DNA of 64,000 nucleotides, taken from assembly GCF_001649575.2 (NCBI RefSeq), contig NC_051450.1:10005827-10069826 (forward strand), in the 5' to 3' direction. The notes beneath the pieces are model-generated. The model did no database searches, was not told the DNA's origin, and saw only the letters and a list, made by a program, of their open reading frames with translations. Position numbers and translations under genes: made by a program. Positions within the stretch are counted from its first letter, which is position 1. Each line of letters starts with the position of its first letter. Below, piece by piece: positions 50,880 to 62,974 of this stretch. Origin of the DNA: Kryptolebias marmoratus (taxonomy: Eukaryota > Chordata > Actinopteri > Cyprinodontiformes > Rivulidae).

Positions 50880-52404
50880 TGAAAGATTTTGCACCACATG
50901 AGGAAAACACTTTACTTTACATGTTATATTTTGAGAAAATGGTAAATGGGAAAGACTCGAAGAATAAACCTTGGCACCCACGCACCAAGGTCAATTCGCG
51001 AGAGAATGATCCGTACTTCCTGGAGGGCAATACTGCAGTTCTCTTTCAAATAAATGCTTTAATTAAAATCCCATTGAGGCAGCCACAATTGCATCCTCCC
51101 AAGCTATCAGCTGCCTGATGTGGTGAGTGACCCTGTGGTTGTAACCCTTGCCACTAAGACCATCGATCCTGCCAACCATTTCACTGGTCTGGAGAATGAA
51201 AGGCAACATTTTGTGTTAATACAGTTGTGTATATTGCCATTGCATCCCTTAGAGAAGAACTTTAATGAGCAATGAGGACAATAAAGCCCCAACATACACA
51301 CACAGACACACACACGCTGACTGGCGGGAACTGGTGATCATACTGTGTGAGTCACCAGAGAGAAGAAAGCCTTTGTAGTCAATGGGTAATGAAGCCATGG
51401 CAGAGATCAAGTCGAAAGGCAGAGAGGCTAACTGTAAGTCACAGAAGACCAGAAAACCAGTGGCCCGTTGAACTCAGTCTTTTAGATTCTGGGTTGCAGG
51501 GAGTGGAGTGCTCAGTGTGCAGCAGAGCCTCTTAGTTGTGTTTTCAGCAAAAAAGTTAAAAGATGAAAACTGCTTACTTGACATTTAACACATCACAGCT
51601 GTTGCAAACCAAATTGGTGGCACCATAGTGTTATAAATTAATGTTAGTTTAATTTACAGCTCAGTTCACCTGATCTGAAAAAAACCAAACAAACAAACAA
51701 AGAAAAAAAACAAAACACCACTTGTATTCCAATTTAAATTGAAACCAAAAAAAAAGGAGAATTTTTGGCTCTGTGTAAAAACATTGCCATTTCTGGTCAT
51801 TGCTTCTTGTTTTCTTGTTTGAACCACTACCAGTGGTAATTTAAATCTCTCCTTTGCAAATGTTTTATTAAATGAAGAAAAAACAAAAGTAAGAAGTAAA
51901 AAGGATTGATAGCTTGAACTTGCATATCTTGCATAGAGAGATTTTTTTAATCTAAAACAATATATACTTTACAAATATGTTCTCTTATTTCATTTAAAAC
52001 AACCAATCTAGAGTTCCACAGAATAAAGTAGGACTCCAATAATAATGGCCTAATAATGGCTTCAACCTGAATACCAATTAAAAGCATTTGAATAGCTGAA
52101 ATTGACCATATAAATTGCTAACTGCAAGCTTATAAAAACTTGCATATGCAGCAGGTATAGCAAATGAAGAAAAAAGGAAACCATCCACAGACCGGTTCAG
52201 AAAGTACCTGGATGATTACAAGAAATACTTAGAGGCTTTTGTAGTGACAAAAAAAGTAAAAGGTGGTGATAACTAAATCTGGGTTAAAGTTTTTATTTTA
52301 GCTTTCAAAAGGTCTAGATGCTTTTGCAATTTGTTCTTGACATATAGATTCATTTTATCTGCTATAAAAAATAGACAATTATGTAACTGAATGTGTGTGT
52401 TTGT
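50880..52404. other. Intergenic; no gene seen
   Basis: 50880-51130 is repeat-free and GC-balanced with an ATGCTTTAATTAAAAT stretch, so it could be a conserved noncoding patch together with the hairpin. The rest is AT-rich unique DNA with short A-rich tracts. Confidence 0.4.
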
Positions 52405-52530
52405 TGTTTGTCCTTCTGCCTGTTAGCATAATATCTCACAAAACCTGATAGCAGATTTTATTTTAACTCTTAGAAAGTAATCATTGAATGTACATCAACA
52501 ACTGAAGGACTTTTGAAACGATCAAAACGA
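52405..52530 (+). repeat. Dispersed ~310 bp monomer repeat, copy 6 (+), partial
   Basis: Only the cctgttagcataatatctca, gattttattttaactct and gaatgtacatcaacaact blocks are recognisable. Confidence 0.6.
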
Positions 52531-52799
52531 TCAGATGATCATAATATTTTATTTCTAAATGCTCATTCTGATAGGTTCAGTCTTGTTGCAGATCATACAT
52601 AAGTGCAATATAAAATTTAGCTATATTCTACCTTGCAGCACCGAAAAAAAGGCCCAATTCTAAACCTCCAGACAGATGAATAGAAGCTCATTTAAGAAAA
52701 GCAGGTGTTTTGTTCAAACTATTTTAATAAGGGAGTCAAATTAATATGAGATATTTCATAAGCAGAATAGAAAAAAATAAACAGTGAGGTTGATTTTTA

Positions 52800-53105
52800 T
52801 TCGAGGGTTTGCTAAATACTTTCATTACAGACACTCTTGAGCACAGTATATAAGGACATTAGGCAGATACGGGTGTCTGACATTGTAATTAACCAATTAA
52901 CCATGTTTGAATAATTAATGTACTGTTTTCCTAAGCTTTGTTTTATTCCTTCGCATGAATTAGCAAGGGTTTTATGTAAGCCATGTGCTCTCTCCATTAG
53001 ACAGGCAGCTTGCTGGCCAAATAGGGACATTTTGTCGAGATTAATTTACCCATCAGCTGGATTGGTTTATTTGGTGCACATTTGACAGGCTTCAAGAAGT
53101 AATAA
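52800..53105. promoter_or_regulatory. Candidate conserved-noncoding-like patch
   Basis: A unique patch with closely spaced homeodomain-type cores (gtaattaaccaattaacc, gaataattaatg, gattaatttaccc) and no simple repeat. Inferred from texture. Confidence 0.25.
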
Positions 53106-53215
53106 AAAGGCACAATAAGATGAAATTAACAGGGTCACTTAGTTCACTAAACTGTTTTTTTTTTTTTTTTTTGGTATGTTGTTGTTGTTGTTTCCCTATA
53201 GAGGACCGATCCTGA

Positions 53216-53759
53216 CATAATTAAAAATAAAAACAGAAATAGATACATTGTTTTCCCCTTACCTTACACACGAGTTTTCGTCAAGAAATGTATATATTTT
53301 CTTTTTCACTTTCCTTACACATGCGTTTTTTTCCACTCTAAAATCTGACCACTTTTTCTTTACCTCGGCCCCAGTCCTCTATGTCCCACTAACTGGATTA
53401 ACAGTGAAAACAACGTGTTGCCACTCACAGCGCTTCCTTTTATTTGGAACACCATTACTGTGGCTCCTAAGAATTTTTGTTTTTCTGTTCTCCACCTCAC
53501 TCACAAACACATCAATTTCTGCTTCAGTGAAATATAGTTTATTCGCTCTTTTCTCCGTGGTTGCTATTGGTAACCATGAAATAACATTGGTCAGCTGTGT
53601 ATTACGCTGTATGTGCGCACTGAACGTCCGATGTGCGCACAATTCAGGGACGCATGTGTAAGGAAAAGGAAAAACAAAATATATACATTTCTTTACAAAA
53701 AACGTGTATAAGAAAAAGGAAAAAAAATATATATATTTCTGTTTTTCTTTTTAATTATG
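53216..53759 (-). mobile_element. Miniature DNA transposon with ~110 bp inverted ends around a Myb/SANT frame (PIF/Harbinger-like)
   Basis: The left arm 53216-53326 and right arm 53650-53759 are near-identical inverted repeats. Both start (reading inward) CATAATTAAAAA, share AAGAAATGTATATATTTT in mid-arm, and end TTACACATGCGT. Between them, on the minus strand, is a decayed Myb/SANT-like DNA-binding domain of the type encoded by the accessory gene of PIF/Harbinger transposons. Two copies of ATGTGCGCAC (53611-53620, 53631-53640) sit just inside the right arm and could be protein-binding sites. There is no transposase frame. The palindromic TAATTA at both tips prevents an exact call of ends and target duplication. 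Confidence 0.75.
53330..53558 (-). pseudogene. Myb/SANT-like DNA-binding domain relic (Harbinger accessory-protein type)
   Basis: The minus-strand frame reads KLYFTEAEIDVFVSEVENRK, then a NGVPNKRKRCEW stretch, then QHVVFTVNPVSG, a TAG stop (53381-53379), and in the same frame AEVKKKWSDFRVE. The order FTE.E..V..SEVE..K, NKRK..EW, AVN.V, EVKKKWSD is the signature of the Myb/SANT-like domain in Harbinger accessory proteins and related host genes such as NAIF1. Two lesions are visible: the TAG, and ACG (53558-53556) at the place where a start codon in good context would be expected. The frame runs straight into the left inverted arm. Domain identity is strong; loss of function is near certain. 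Confidence 0.75.
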
Positions 53760-55002
53760 CCAGCTTTGGTCGTCCATATTTCCCTGTGGTGGCAGCAGGT
53801 AAAACGGATCAAATAACTAAGTGCCTCATCTATAAATAAATAGTCTATTAATGAAATGTTAAATTATATACCATTTACAAACAAGCGTAAATAAGCTTGG
53901 TGATTTTAACTAAAAAGAAATATGTGCAATTATTTTACTTTTTGTAATGAAACACATAAATAGTCTATTTATTTTGCGTTTTTCATGGAATAGAAGGTGT
54001 TAGTTTGTACGCGAAAAGGTGAGAGACTCATTTCTTTGGCTTTTTCAGAACTGCTAACTGAGTGTGGACATGCATGAGCAAAGATTTATTTTTTACCATG
54101 TTAAGACAAAGGTTTGCAGACAAAAGACAAATATGCTGCCTAAAATCTATTTTCATTTTATTTCTTTACCCATTTTAAAATTTTGCATTTCTCTGATGTA
54201 TGGTATATTGTAATTTAGAACTGAAATTTTACTAGAACAAATAACATGTGTGAGGGGAAAAAAATATAAATGTTTGTCTCTTACTAAGATTTTCTCACCT
54301 CCACAAACAGGTTTCCGAAAACTTGTTATAATCTTTTTTTTTTTTTTTTCTTGTCTTCAAACATGACAAGGTGTCATGTGATTTTTGCAACAGCAAGTCT
54401 CCAAGAATCCAGTGTGACAGGTCTTCACTCATCACAAACACCGCTACCACATTCACACTGACGTTTCCACGGTGTCTCGGGGTGAATCTGCCGTAACTCC
54501 TGTCTGCAAAACCTCAACACTAATGTTACTCTTGCTGGAACTGAAAGAACTCTGTTTAACCATGAAAGCAAGTTTTTGAGTTTCAATGAGCAGTACGTTT
54601 TCAGATTCAAACTCTTATCCACGTTATGTTCACACACTGTCTTAATGTGCTCTGTTCTTTACAAAATGACCAAAACATGTTTTACCTTATAGCTGATTTC
54701 CAGCCCCATGATGGGGAAAAAGAACATACTATTATGTGCATGAAAAGCAATTGTATTTGTGCATGGAACAGCTAACACTTAATTGGCTTTTTGTTGTTGT
54801 TGTCCTTGTTGTTGTTGCATTTGCATTCTGAAGTACAGCATTACTGAGGAGGAAATGTTAACAGCGAGGTTTACACTTTCACTGCCAGAGAATTTGCTGT
54901 TAAAACACCTATACATGCTGTTTCAAAACCTCACTGCAACCAGGTTATACAATTGTAAAATAAATCTTGCCCCAAACAGTTACCTTCAGTGCTTTCTGAT
55001 AA

Positions 55003-55050
<48 letters not shown>

Positions 55051-55639
55051 TATGTCTTACCAAAAAGAGGGCATCTTTGTGTTTCCAGAGGATCACACTA
55101 AGTGAAGGGTCAGGCATTGAATTGAAACATACAAACAGTATGGTGCCCCCTTTATAAAACATCACATTATCTTTCAAAAATTGATGTTCAGAAAAAGTCT
55201 TGCTGTGGTTTACTTCAGTGATAGCTTGTGGCAAACTTTGAGTGCTCATTTGTGGATGGTTGACTGTTTGGGGGAAAAAAATGTCTAAAAACATGTGCTG
55301 GAATATATTTTCAAAAAATGTTCTATCAACTCTAAGTACAACAGTTGTTTTGGTCTTCTTATTCTTCTTCTCTGTCTCTTTCTCTCCCTCTCTTTGGTGT
55401 TGCTGTTACTTAAATGTAAACAGTGTCCTTTGCCCTCAACCCAGTAGCCCATTTCGCATCAGATCATTCCTCAACATCTGACCCAGGCCTTGTTAAACCA
55501 GATGACATCCATCCGGTATGGCATCATTCTTATGTCCCTTGCTCATTGTGCACCAATGATGCTTGGAGGTTGGCTGTACTGCAATTTGTGCCCTAAACCC
55601 TTGATCTTCAATGTTGTGCAACAATACCACAGCAACGAC
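53760..55639. other. Intergenic; no gene seen
   Basis: AT-rich DNA with poly-T at 54332-54349 and a TA microsatellite at 55006-55046. The open frames here lie over simple repeats or are too short to support. Confidence 0.45.
55006..55046. repeat. (TA)n microsatellite
   Basis: About 20 uninterrupted TA units. Confidence 0.95.
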
Positions 55640-56243
55640 CTCTCAACTGTGGAAGAAGAGGAAGCATCATGGAAAAAACAAGCCCATGCATAGCATATAC
55701 CACTGGCAGACTGAAGCAGTGGATGATATCAACAAATCTGACCAGTGGCTAGAAAGGGCAGGACTGGAGGACACCACAGGGGCACTGATCATGGCAGCAC
55801 AAGAGCAATAGAGGCTGGGGTCTATCATACCAGGCAGGGCCCAAGATGCAGGCTGTGCAAAGATGCTCCTGAGACAGTCCAGCACATAATAGTAGGATGT
55901 AACATCAAAAGTGAGCATAGAATGGCATAATCAAGTGGCTTAAATAGTGTACCCTCACTCAAAGTGGGAAACTACACCAAGGGTGGTGGAGAATAAGATC
56001 GTAGTCATCGGAGCACTTGGGGCTGTGACCCTTAAACTGGAAATGAGACTTCAGCAGATCCCAAGAACAATTTCAGAGATCTCTGTTCAGAAGAGTGCAG
56101 TCCTAGGAACAGCTGAGATACTGTGCAAAACCATCAAGCTTCCAGGCCTCCGAGGACCAGAACTTGAAGTGAAAAGTGCCCTGGCTCATGTGAAAAAAAA
56201 AGGCAAGCTGGGTGTTTCATATAAAGTCAGTCAGGAGAAATAG
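55640..56243 (+). pseudogene. Broken C-terminal part of an R2-like (endonuclease-type) non-LTR retrotransposon ORF
   Basis: Consecutive + strand frames match the C-terminus of a LINE polyprotein abundant in teleosts. First comes VEEEEASWK, then KPMHSIYHWQTEAVDDINKS, then GLEDTTGALIMAAQEQ. In a second frame comes IEAGVYHTRQGPRCRLCKD with a Cys-X2-Cys-X8-His-X4-Cys knuckle (CRLCKDAPETVQHIIVGC). In a third comes SKWETTPRVVEN joined to IGALGAVTLKLE and EISVQKSAVLGTAEILCKT. The first shift falls at the A-run near 55671-55677, the second at about 55811. A TAA lies near 55941. The segment expected between the SKWET and IGALGAV blocks, which in such elements carries the restriction-like endonuclease core, is missing. 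The clade name is tentative; the retrotransposon origin is firm. Confidence 0.8.
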
Positions 56244-56849
56244 GTTTTATTTATCCGTAGTTTGTTCAAGAGCCTAATGTATTTTTAAAAAGTAAAAGCC
56301 CCTTCTGAAATGCTAAAGACATCATTAAAACTTGTCAGTCAAATATCAATGTAGCTAATCTTTTCAACTGTTTGCATAAAAATAACCACATTTATTATAG
56401 TTCTTCAGTCTGCCTAAAGTTCCACTGTCTGTTGATTGTTAATGGTCACATAGGAACATCTGTGACAATAAATGGCTTTCCTAAGTGAAGAATACCAGCC
56501 AAAGATGTGCATGTCCAAAAATAATTAGAAGCAGAATGTTTATCCATCAAAAACAAAAATTCTCTGTAGCTGTGATTTATAGATATTTTTGTTCTCAATA
56601 GTCACATAGTTCCTATCATATACAGAAGCTCATCATATTCAAATTGCACTCAGATATGAGCGGTGTCTGAGTTTATGCTTATTTTATTAAATGTTTCTCA
56701 GAATGTGCTGCTTGTGAGATTAAGTTTTATGAATAAATGATAATGAATCCAAATGGTGAAAAACTGACTGGATGGGTGTGCATATACTTTTTTTGAGTTA
56801 AAGCTGACTAGAGAAAGAGACAATAAGAGAGTTTACTGGAACTTAATGT

Positions 56850-57290
56850 GGTTACGTGAGCTAGCAGGTTAGTGAGCCAAAGCCATTAAACACTCATTCA
56901 TCTGCTCAACAAAAGCCTGATTGCTAACAGCCAGTGCATTAGCAGACCTGCCATTGTAGCTGTGCAAAGGGGTGTGTCATCTTTGCCATCGCACCAAAAT
57001 AAATATTCAGACGAAGGGTATTAGGTGTCATGCTCTCTGCTAAATACATTAACTCTGGGGCTGAGAAAAAGAGTGCGGCACACATCTGCAATGCAACTCC
57101 CTATAATAACTTTCTAATTAAAATGTGGCATGCACAATTAGAGCTCAAAATTCATGACCTAATAAAGTCAGAGCATCAAGCATGATATTATCTCCCCCTA
57201 AAGTGAAAGGGCAAAGGACACATATATTATCTATGGCAGAGTAATTATAATGACAGGAACAGGGTAGCATTTCAACACAGAAGATGTGGT
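56850..57290. promoter_or_regulatory. Candidate conserved-noncoding-like patch
   Basis: Unique, repeat-free DNA. TTTCTAATTAAAATG and GCACAATTAGAGCTC supply homeodomain-type cores, within a longer stretch free of simple sequence. Inferred from texture. Confidence 0.25.
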
Positions 57291-58245
57291 AGTGCATTAA
57301 TATTAGAAATAGTTATGACAAACCCTCAAATGGGTGAATAAGAAGCTTTCTAGATTGTTTTTTTTCCCGCTTTTTCTTGATCTTAAAACCCAACAAATCT
57401 CAAAACAGCACTAGTAAAATAAAACTACAACAATTCCTCTGGATGTGTATGGTATGTTCAGTCTACTTAAAGTAACAAAACAGAATTTAGTTGGTGTTTT
57501 AACCAAGAAAAAAAAAATCCTTTTTACTTGCTCCTATAAACTATATTGGCTTTTTCAACTATCCCCAATGGGCATACACAAGCTATTCAGCCAGAAAAGT
57601 TTGGCACAAATGGAATTAGCTGCTGAAATATATTCTGCCTGAAAAGGTTGTGTTTTGAGACTTTTTGCCTCCAACATACATACATCCTCCCACACACAAC
57701 ATGTGTAAAGTTTGATTTGCCACTCCATCACTAAAGACATGAGTGTGAAATTGTCTTCTTTAAATTAAAAAAAAAAACTTTTACTGGTTTAAAACAGAAA
57801 AAATAAATCAGAAAACCTCTCAAAGAATTGTGTCACCTCTCTTCTTGGTAGATCATTTTAAAGTTAAATTCATGATTTTATAAGATATGAAAAAAAAAAC
57901 CTCCAGCTTTAATTGTTTACATTAATGTGCCTAAAGTGATTATTTCAGTTTAAGTTTTTTTCTGAATTAAGAAATATGTTGTAGAGTGATGCCAAAATCA
58001 GTGTGTTTATATTTTTTATTTTTTACACTGTCATGTTGCCCTCTTAAGTTATGACTTTCTACTTAAGTTTTTTTTCAGTATCACTTTTTCAGTCATTGTA
58101 ACTTTGTTTTTAAAACTACAATTCCACCATAATCACACACAGTCTGTCCCAGTAGAACAATTAAGATCTTTTAACACAAACCCTTTATCTCCCGTGTGAC
58201 AATTCCAGTCCACCCTGATCCACTATAACCCACTAACCACCTGTA

Positions 58246-58268
58246 TTAATAATAATAATAATAATAAT
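58246..58268. repeat. (TAA)n microsatellite
   Basis: Seven to eight tandem TAA units. Confidence 0.9.
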
Positions 58269-58933
58269 TTAACATTTTGTAAAACTAAATCCTAGATTTT
58301 GTGCCAGTCAGTATAGTAAATGATAATATATTTTCATTTTCATAAATGTTTGTTTTAGGGTTCAATTACTACACACCGCTCTCAGTTTTGTAGCAATCAT
58401 TTGGTATATTTTTGGAACAGCAGAAAGCTGGGACACTAGTTCTGCCATTGACTGTTTTAACTAGAACTGTGCTTTGTTTTTAAAATCTTTACTCACACTG
58501 CCATCTTGAGTTGGTCTGTCAAATGTGTGATTTTGTGCTTATAAAAGTTTTTTTTTTTTTCCATTCAGGGGTGATATAGTGGTCGTTAACCATTAAGTGA
58601 CTCTTAAGTGACTCTTGATGGCCTTGTGTGTCCATTAATTATTTGTAAGCACAGCAGGAGAAGGCTTGGATATGCTGTAGACAACTGTTGCCTCTACTTT
58701 GTTTTAAAAGGCTAGCAGAAGTATGTCGGTAGTTAACATGCAAGTGTGTATTTAGGAGTGCTTTATTAATTTAGCATGTGTTAAACTTGTTGTTTTGAGA
58801 GTGTAGTATGGTCACATGTCGACTGCAGTGTTGTTCATTTAATCTTAGCTTATTTGATTTTTTTAGCAAAAAGTCAAAAATTTAGCGTTGTAGTCTTTTA
58901 AAAACAATGAATTTGGTCGGTACACATAGTTGC

Positions 58934-59168
58934 TGTCATGATCGACGGAGACGGAGGCGAACCCAGAAAGCAGACTCATACTGTGGAACTAAATGAAAAC
59001 TGATTTATTAATAAGAAAACAAAAGCTGACGGGGCAGCGAAACAAAAACATAAACTAAACCTAGGAGCATGGAAGAAACACAGGATGAGGACAAATGAAC
59101 AATGATCCGACAGCGTGATGGGGGAATTGACAAGGTATAAAAGCACAGAGGATAATGAGGTAACACAG
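58934..59168 (-). mobile_element. Probable LTR-like interspersed-repeat fragment, minus strand
   Basis: The + strand phrases gacggaggcgaacccagaaa, aaaactgatttattaataag and ggtataaaagcacagagg are those of a very frequent fish interspersed repeat. Read on the minus strand they give a TTTATACC box followed downstream by AATAAATCAG, the order of a promoter and poly(A) signal in an LTR. It ends near TGTCATGATC. No internal coding region or target duplication is seen. Confidence 0.5.
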
Positions 59169-59239
59169 ACAATTGTATGTTTGATTTGACCATTTCTGGT
59201 TCTAGGTTTTTCCAAATAAGACCACTTAATGTTTTATTT

Positions 59240-59498
59240 GTCCATATTAATTATTTATACCCTAAATAAAGGAACAAATGGAACTCTGTGTTTCCTTTTC
59301 ATGATATTTGACCAAGCAGGCTAAAATTTGGAAACATTAAGAGATTTAATGTCAGCAGTGCTCTCAAATTCTTTGCACCCAACCAAAAACTCTCAAATAA
59401 ACATTAACTGGCCTTTGTCAAAAAGACCATGAGCAATTTATGACAGCAATAAAAAGATAAAACATCCAAGGGGGTGAATACTTTTTATAGGCATTGTA
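59240..59498 (+). mobile_element. Tc1-like DNA transposon, 3' end fragment
   Basis: CCAAGGGGGTGAATACTTTT at 59466-59485, followed by ..AGGCATTGTA, is the inner-to-outer end of a vertebrate Tc1-like inverted repeat, finishing at the TA target. The preceding 200 bp (gcaataaaaagataaaacat etc.) fit the usual 3' flank of the transposase gene. No matching left end is visible upstream, so the copy is truncated. The start coordinate is approximate. Confidence 0.65.
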
Positions 59499-62400
59499 TA
59501 ATAAAGGTCACGTCACATTCCTAAATTTCAATTAATTATTCACCAAGTATCTAGATTAATTCTCCTGACAGCCACTCGGTAAGGCACTGATCAACTTGAC
59601 TCCCTGTTCACAATCCTAGCAGTTCATATATGAAAAAAAGACTCTGACTGCCCAGAGCTTGGTTGCCCAGGCATTCATTCCACCAGGATAAACCCTGGAT
59701 ATTTTGCTTGATCTCACATAACACCTGTAGGATCTTTTTTCTGATTGCATTTTGACATTTTCCTCACCATGTTTGCTGTAGGTGCTGAGACGAGGAATGC
59801 ACCCTGTCTCTTAGGTAAGTGCTCAATATCAGACATCTGATGCTGACGTCTGAGTAGAAACAACTCCAACTTGGACTTTTTCTTTATTCTACCCGGGGAA
59901 ACATTAAGGCCGGGGTTTGTGGCCTTGTTAGTTTGATAGAGCTAAACCCACCTTTCTGGTATGAGAGTAGAAAATCACTTTAAAAAAAACTGCAGTAATT
60001 TCTTTCCTGCACACAGAGACCCAGAAAAGCAAATAATTTTCTTTCAGTGTCACACGCTTCTAAAAAAAAATCTATTCCCAAAGCACTCAAAGCTCCCGGT
60101 AAGAATATTTTAAGTAACTGATCTCCAACAAGGTCAATATGGTCACTGCTTTCATTACCAATTGAGGAAAATATTCTTGAAAGTATCACATTTCAGATGC
60201 TCAATCTCCTCTCACACAGTGGTTTCCTGTCTCCCTTTCAACTGCCTGGTTGGAGCTGGAGAACTGGCTGCATTTGAAATCATCATCTCGGTTGAAGATA
60301 ATGGGAAACCCATGGGAGTCCTGCCGAAACCAGGAGACAATGCATTCTGCGCCTCACAAATCAGCCGTCAGTGAGAATGTACATGTGCTGCTCTTTCATC
60401 TTTTCTACTTACCTCCTGAGCCACTGAAGAGACGGAACAGAAACAAGACAGAAACTCCATAACAATTTGCCACTTATGTTTCAACAAAATCTTGGGGAAA
60501 CTGTGCAGACATTTTGAGGCAAACACAAGGTATCTTTTGGTGCTTGTACACATATGCATGAGTTGTGTTACAGAAACAGTTTGTGCAAGATACTTTTTTG
60601 TTTTGTTTTGTTTTCCTGTCTTTTTTACTCACCGAATAAGTTTCTGATCATTTTTGTTACAACGAACACATGGTTATGTAATAGAAAATATCCTGATCCA
60701 GTTTTAAATTGCTCAGCTTAACAACTTTAATGAGACATGTTGGATAATGAGGTGGACATACACCGTTTGACTACATTTTTCCACAACTATTGCTCACACC
60801 CACTATCTGCATTGATTTGTGACACCAGGGAGTTTTTCTAAAGGGCAGCATTTTCTTCTGCCTCGGTGGAAGGATAATGGTACAGATGGTACCAGAAATG
60901 ATCTTTTGAGGAATCAAAGTTGACACGGGTGATATTTTTGAATTACTAATTACTGAGAACAACTGAGGCAGCAGCTGTTGGCAAATGTACATGTACCTCG
61001 CTCAATTTGTTAATACATTTCCATTCTGTGATTTCCACTGGTAGTTGTCCAATTTTAGGGCCTAACTGGCATTTTGACTCTTATCTGTCCAAAGCATAAT
61101 TTTTAAATGGCTCATTTCATTTTAAAACTATCACTTTGATTCCCATTTGTCAATCAATTTATTTATTTTTCATCTAAATACATCCTTACTGAATATTGTT
61201 TTTATTTTAATGTTATATACAGCATTGTGAATAAAAACAATTTTGTAACAAAATCTGAGCTGAATTGTAATTAATTCTAGAGTGTGAAAGAAATTAAGAT
61301 TTTATTTTATTTTTTCCATCCTAGCTGATTGTATGACGCAAGACAAAGCAGCTCTGTCTTTTTCCATATAAAGCAGTGGAGGGATGACTTGTTTTTATCT
61401 TAGACTGAACTTTCACTAAGCCGCCTCCAACTGTGATGGTATCCAGGTGGAATTTTCTTTTAAGCCCTGTTTTATCCAGAGTGAATTACAGTTTTAAAGA
61501 CAATAAGGTTACAATGCCTTGTTCACACATTACACTGGAAACTGGTGACTGCTTTGTTACCTTGGAAACAGAGCCCATCATCTTTCTTTATGTTGTTTTT
61601 TTTTCACTCTGAGGATGTAGTCTAAACAAAACAAACGAACAAAACAAAAATTAACAGCTATTTTGCAATAAACGTCTGCTGCCTTTGAACATTTCATACA
61701 GATGCTGTTTACAGTGAGAAAAAAATGAGACCAACGATATTGTAGCCTACGTTAAGCATGGCTGCTACTGCTTTGTGTGCTACAAGCCCAAACAATTTAG
61801 GTGTTTTCACTGCTTTTTTCTGCATCTGACTGGCTTTGTCCTGACTATCACCTTTAACCTCAGTCTTGTTTCAAAACAGAAAAAACAAACAAACAAAAAA
61901 AACAAAAAAAAACAAAAACAAAAAAACAACAAAGACTAAAACTGTTTTGGAAGAATGTCTAGCCATGCTTATAATGTTTATTGGATTTATATTTCAGGAT
62001 AATGTTGATGTTATTGCCACCTAGTGGTGTGACAGATGAGTTCCGTGATTTTGTTTTTGTTTTTTTGTTTTTATTTTTAATTTGCTCCTTACCTGAATGG
62101 CTGGTATTAGATATATCTAGACCTCCTGCTGGAACTCAGCAGTTAAAGCTGAAGTAGAACCAAACAATTCCAGTTCCAGTTTTAAGTTGCGTCTCCTTTA
62201 AGTAAATGAACAAAATATTGCTCTTAGTATGATAAATAATAATTTAAAAAAAAATACACCTGAGACTTTTATTTACTTACTTACTGTTTTTTTATGTTGA
62301 TTCTTGTTGAGTCACATAATTCCAATGTTGCTGCTGTATGTTCCAATATTCATATTCGTGTAACACCACTATTGTGTGCGGAGGGGTAGGTGAGTCTTAA

Positions 62401-62544
62401 AGACCCAAATTCCTATTGTGCAGAATTAGATTCTGGTTCTGAAAACACAACATGGTAGCTTCGGTAACCAGATCTTACTGGTTTCAATTCTCAGCAATGA
62501 GTGAAGGCAGGGGAACTTATATAAAATATATAGTTTGTTTGTGA
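59499..62544. other. Intergenic; no gene seen
   Basis: 60150-60480 is GC-balanced with overlapping short open frames of no recognised family, possibly conserved noncoding DNA. A TTTTG-type tract lies at 60596-60612 and an A/C tract at 61880-61931. The rest is AT-rich unique DNA. Confidence 0.4.
61880..61931. repeat. A/C-rich simple tract
   Basis: Irregular AAAC and AAAAAC units over about 50 bp. Confidence 0.85.
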
Positions 62545-62622
62545 GCTAACTGAAGGTGCCCTTCCTGACGCAACCTGGGCTCGAACTCACAGCCTCAGGA
62601 TTACGAGACTGCATGCAGCCCC
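62545..62622 (-). mobile_element. tRNA-like SINE fragment, minus strand
   Basis: On the minus strand, AGTCTCGTAATCCTGAGG followed by GTGAGTTCGAGCCCAG resembles the anticodon arm and T arm of a tRNA-derived SINE. GAGTTCGAGCCC (62578-62589) is close to the pol III B box. The A-box end is missing or unrecognisable, so it is a relic. Confidence 0.45.
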
Positions 62623-62634
62623 AATAATATATAT

Positions 62635-62655
62635 ACACACACACACACACACACA
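62635..62655. repeat. (AC)n microsatellite following a short TA run
   Basis: About ten AC units. Confidence 0.95.
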
Positions 62656-62974
62656 GACAGTAATACAGTACAGATCTTGCAGAGTAATGAGTTGAATAAA
62701 GGAACTTTCAATTACATGATTCAACTTTATAGGTTCTTTTCTTTTCTTGTTATCCAAAAGGCTCCTCAGTGTATAAAACTCCTACTCATCTTAATATGTG
62801 ACCACTTGTTAATTTATTATTCCTCTCAAAAGTCAAAGGGACCCCTATTCCCTCAACTACCACTACATGCTCATTGTTGTTTGTGCACTGTAACCAGCCA
62901 AATAATTCACCATTCATGACTTATTCATTACAGAAACAAGTACACTTCCAAGCAGAAAGTGTCTGAGCAGCAAG

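Larger units (their letters stand above)
56244..58933. other. Intergenic; candidate regulatory patch and simple repeats
   Basis: Holds the patch at 56850-57290 (separate entry) and a (TAA)n run at 58246-58268. The remainder is AT-rich unique DNA with no gene. Confidence 0.45.
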
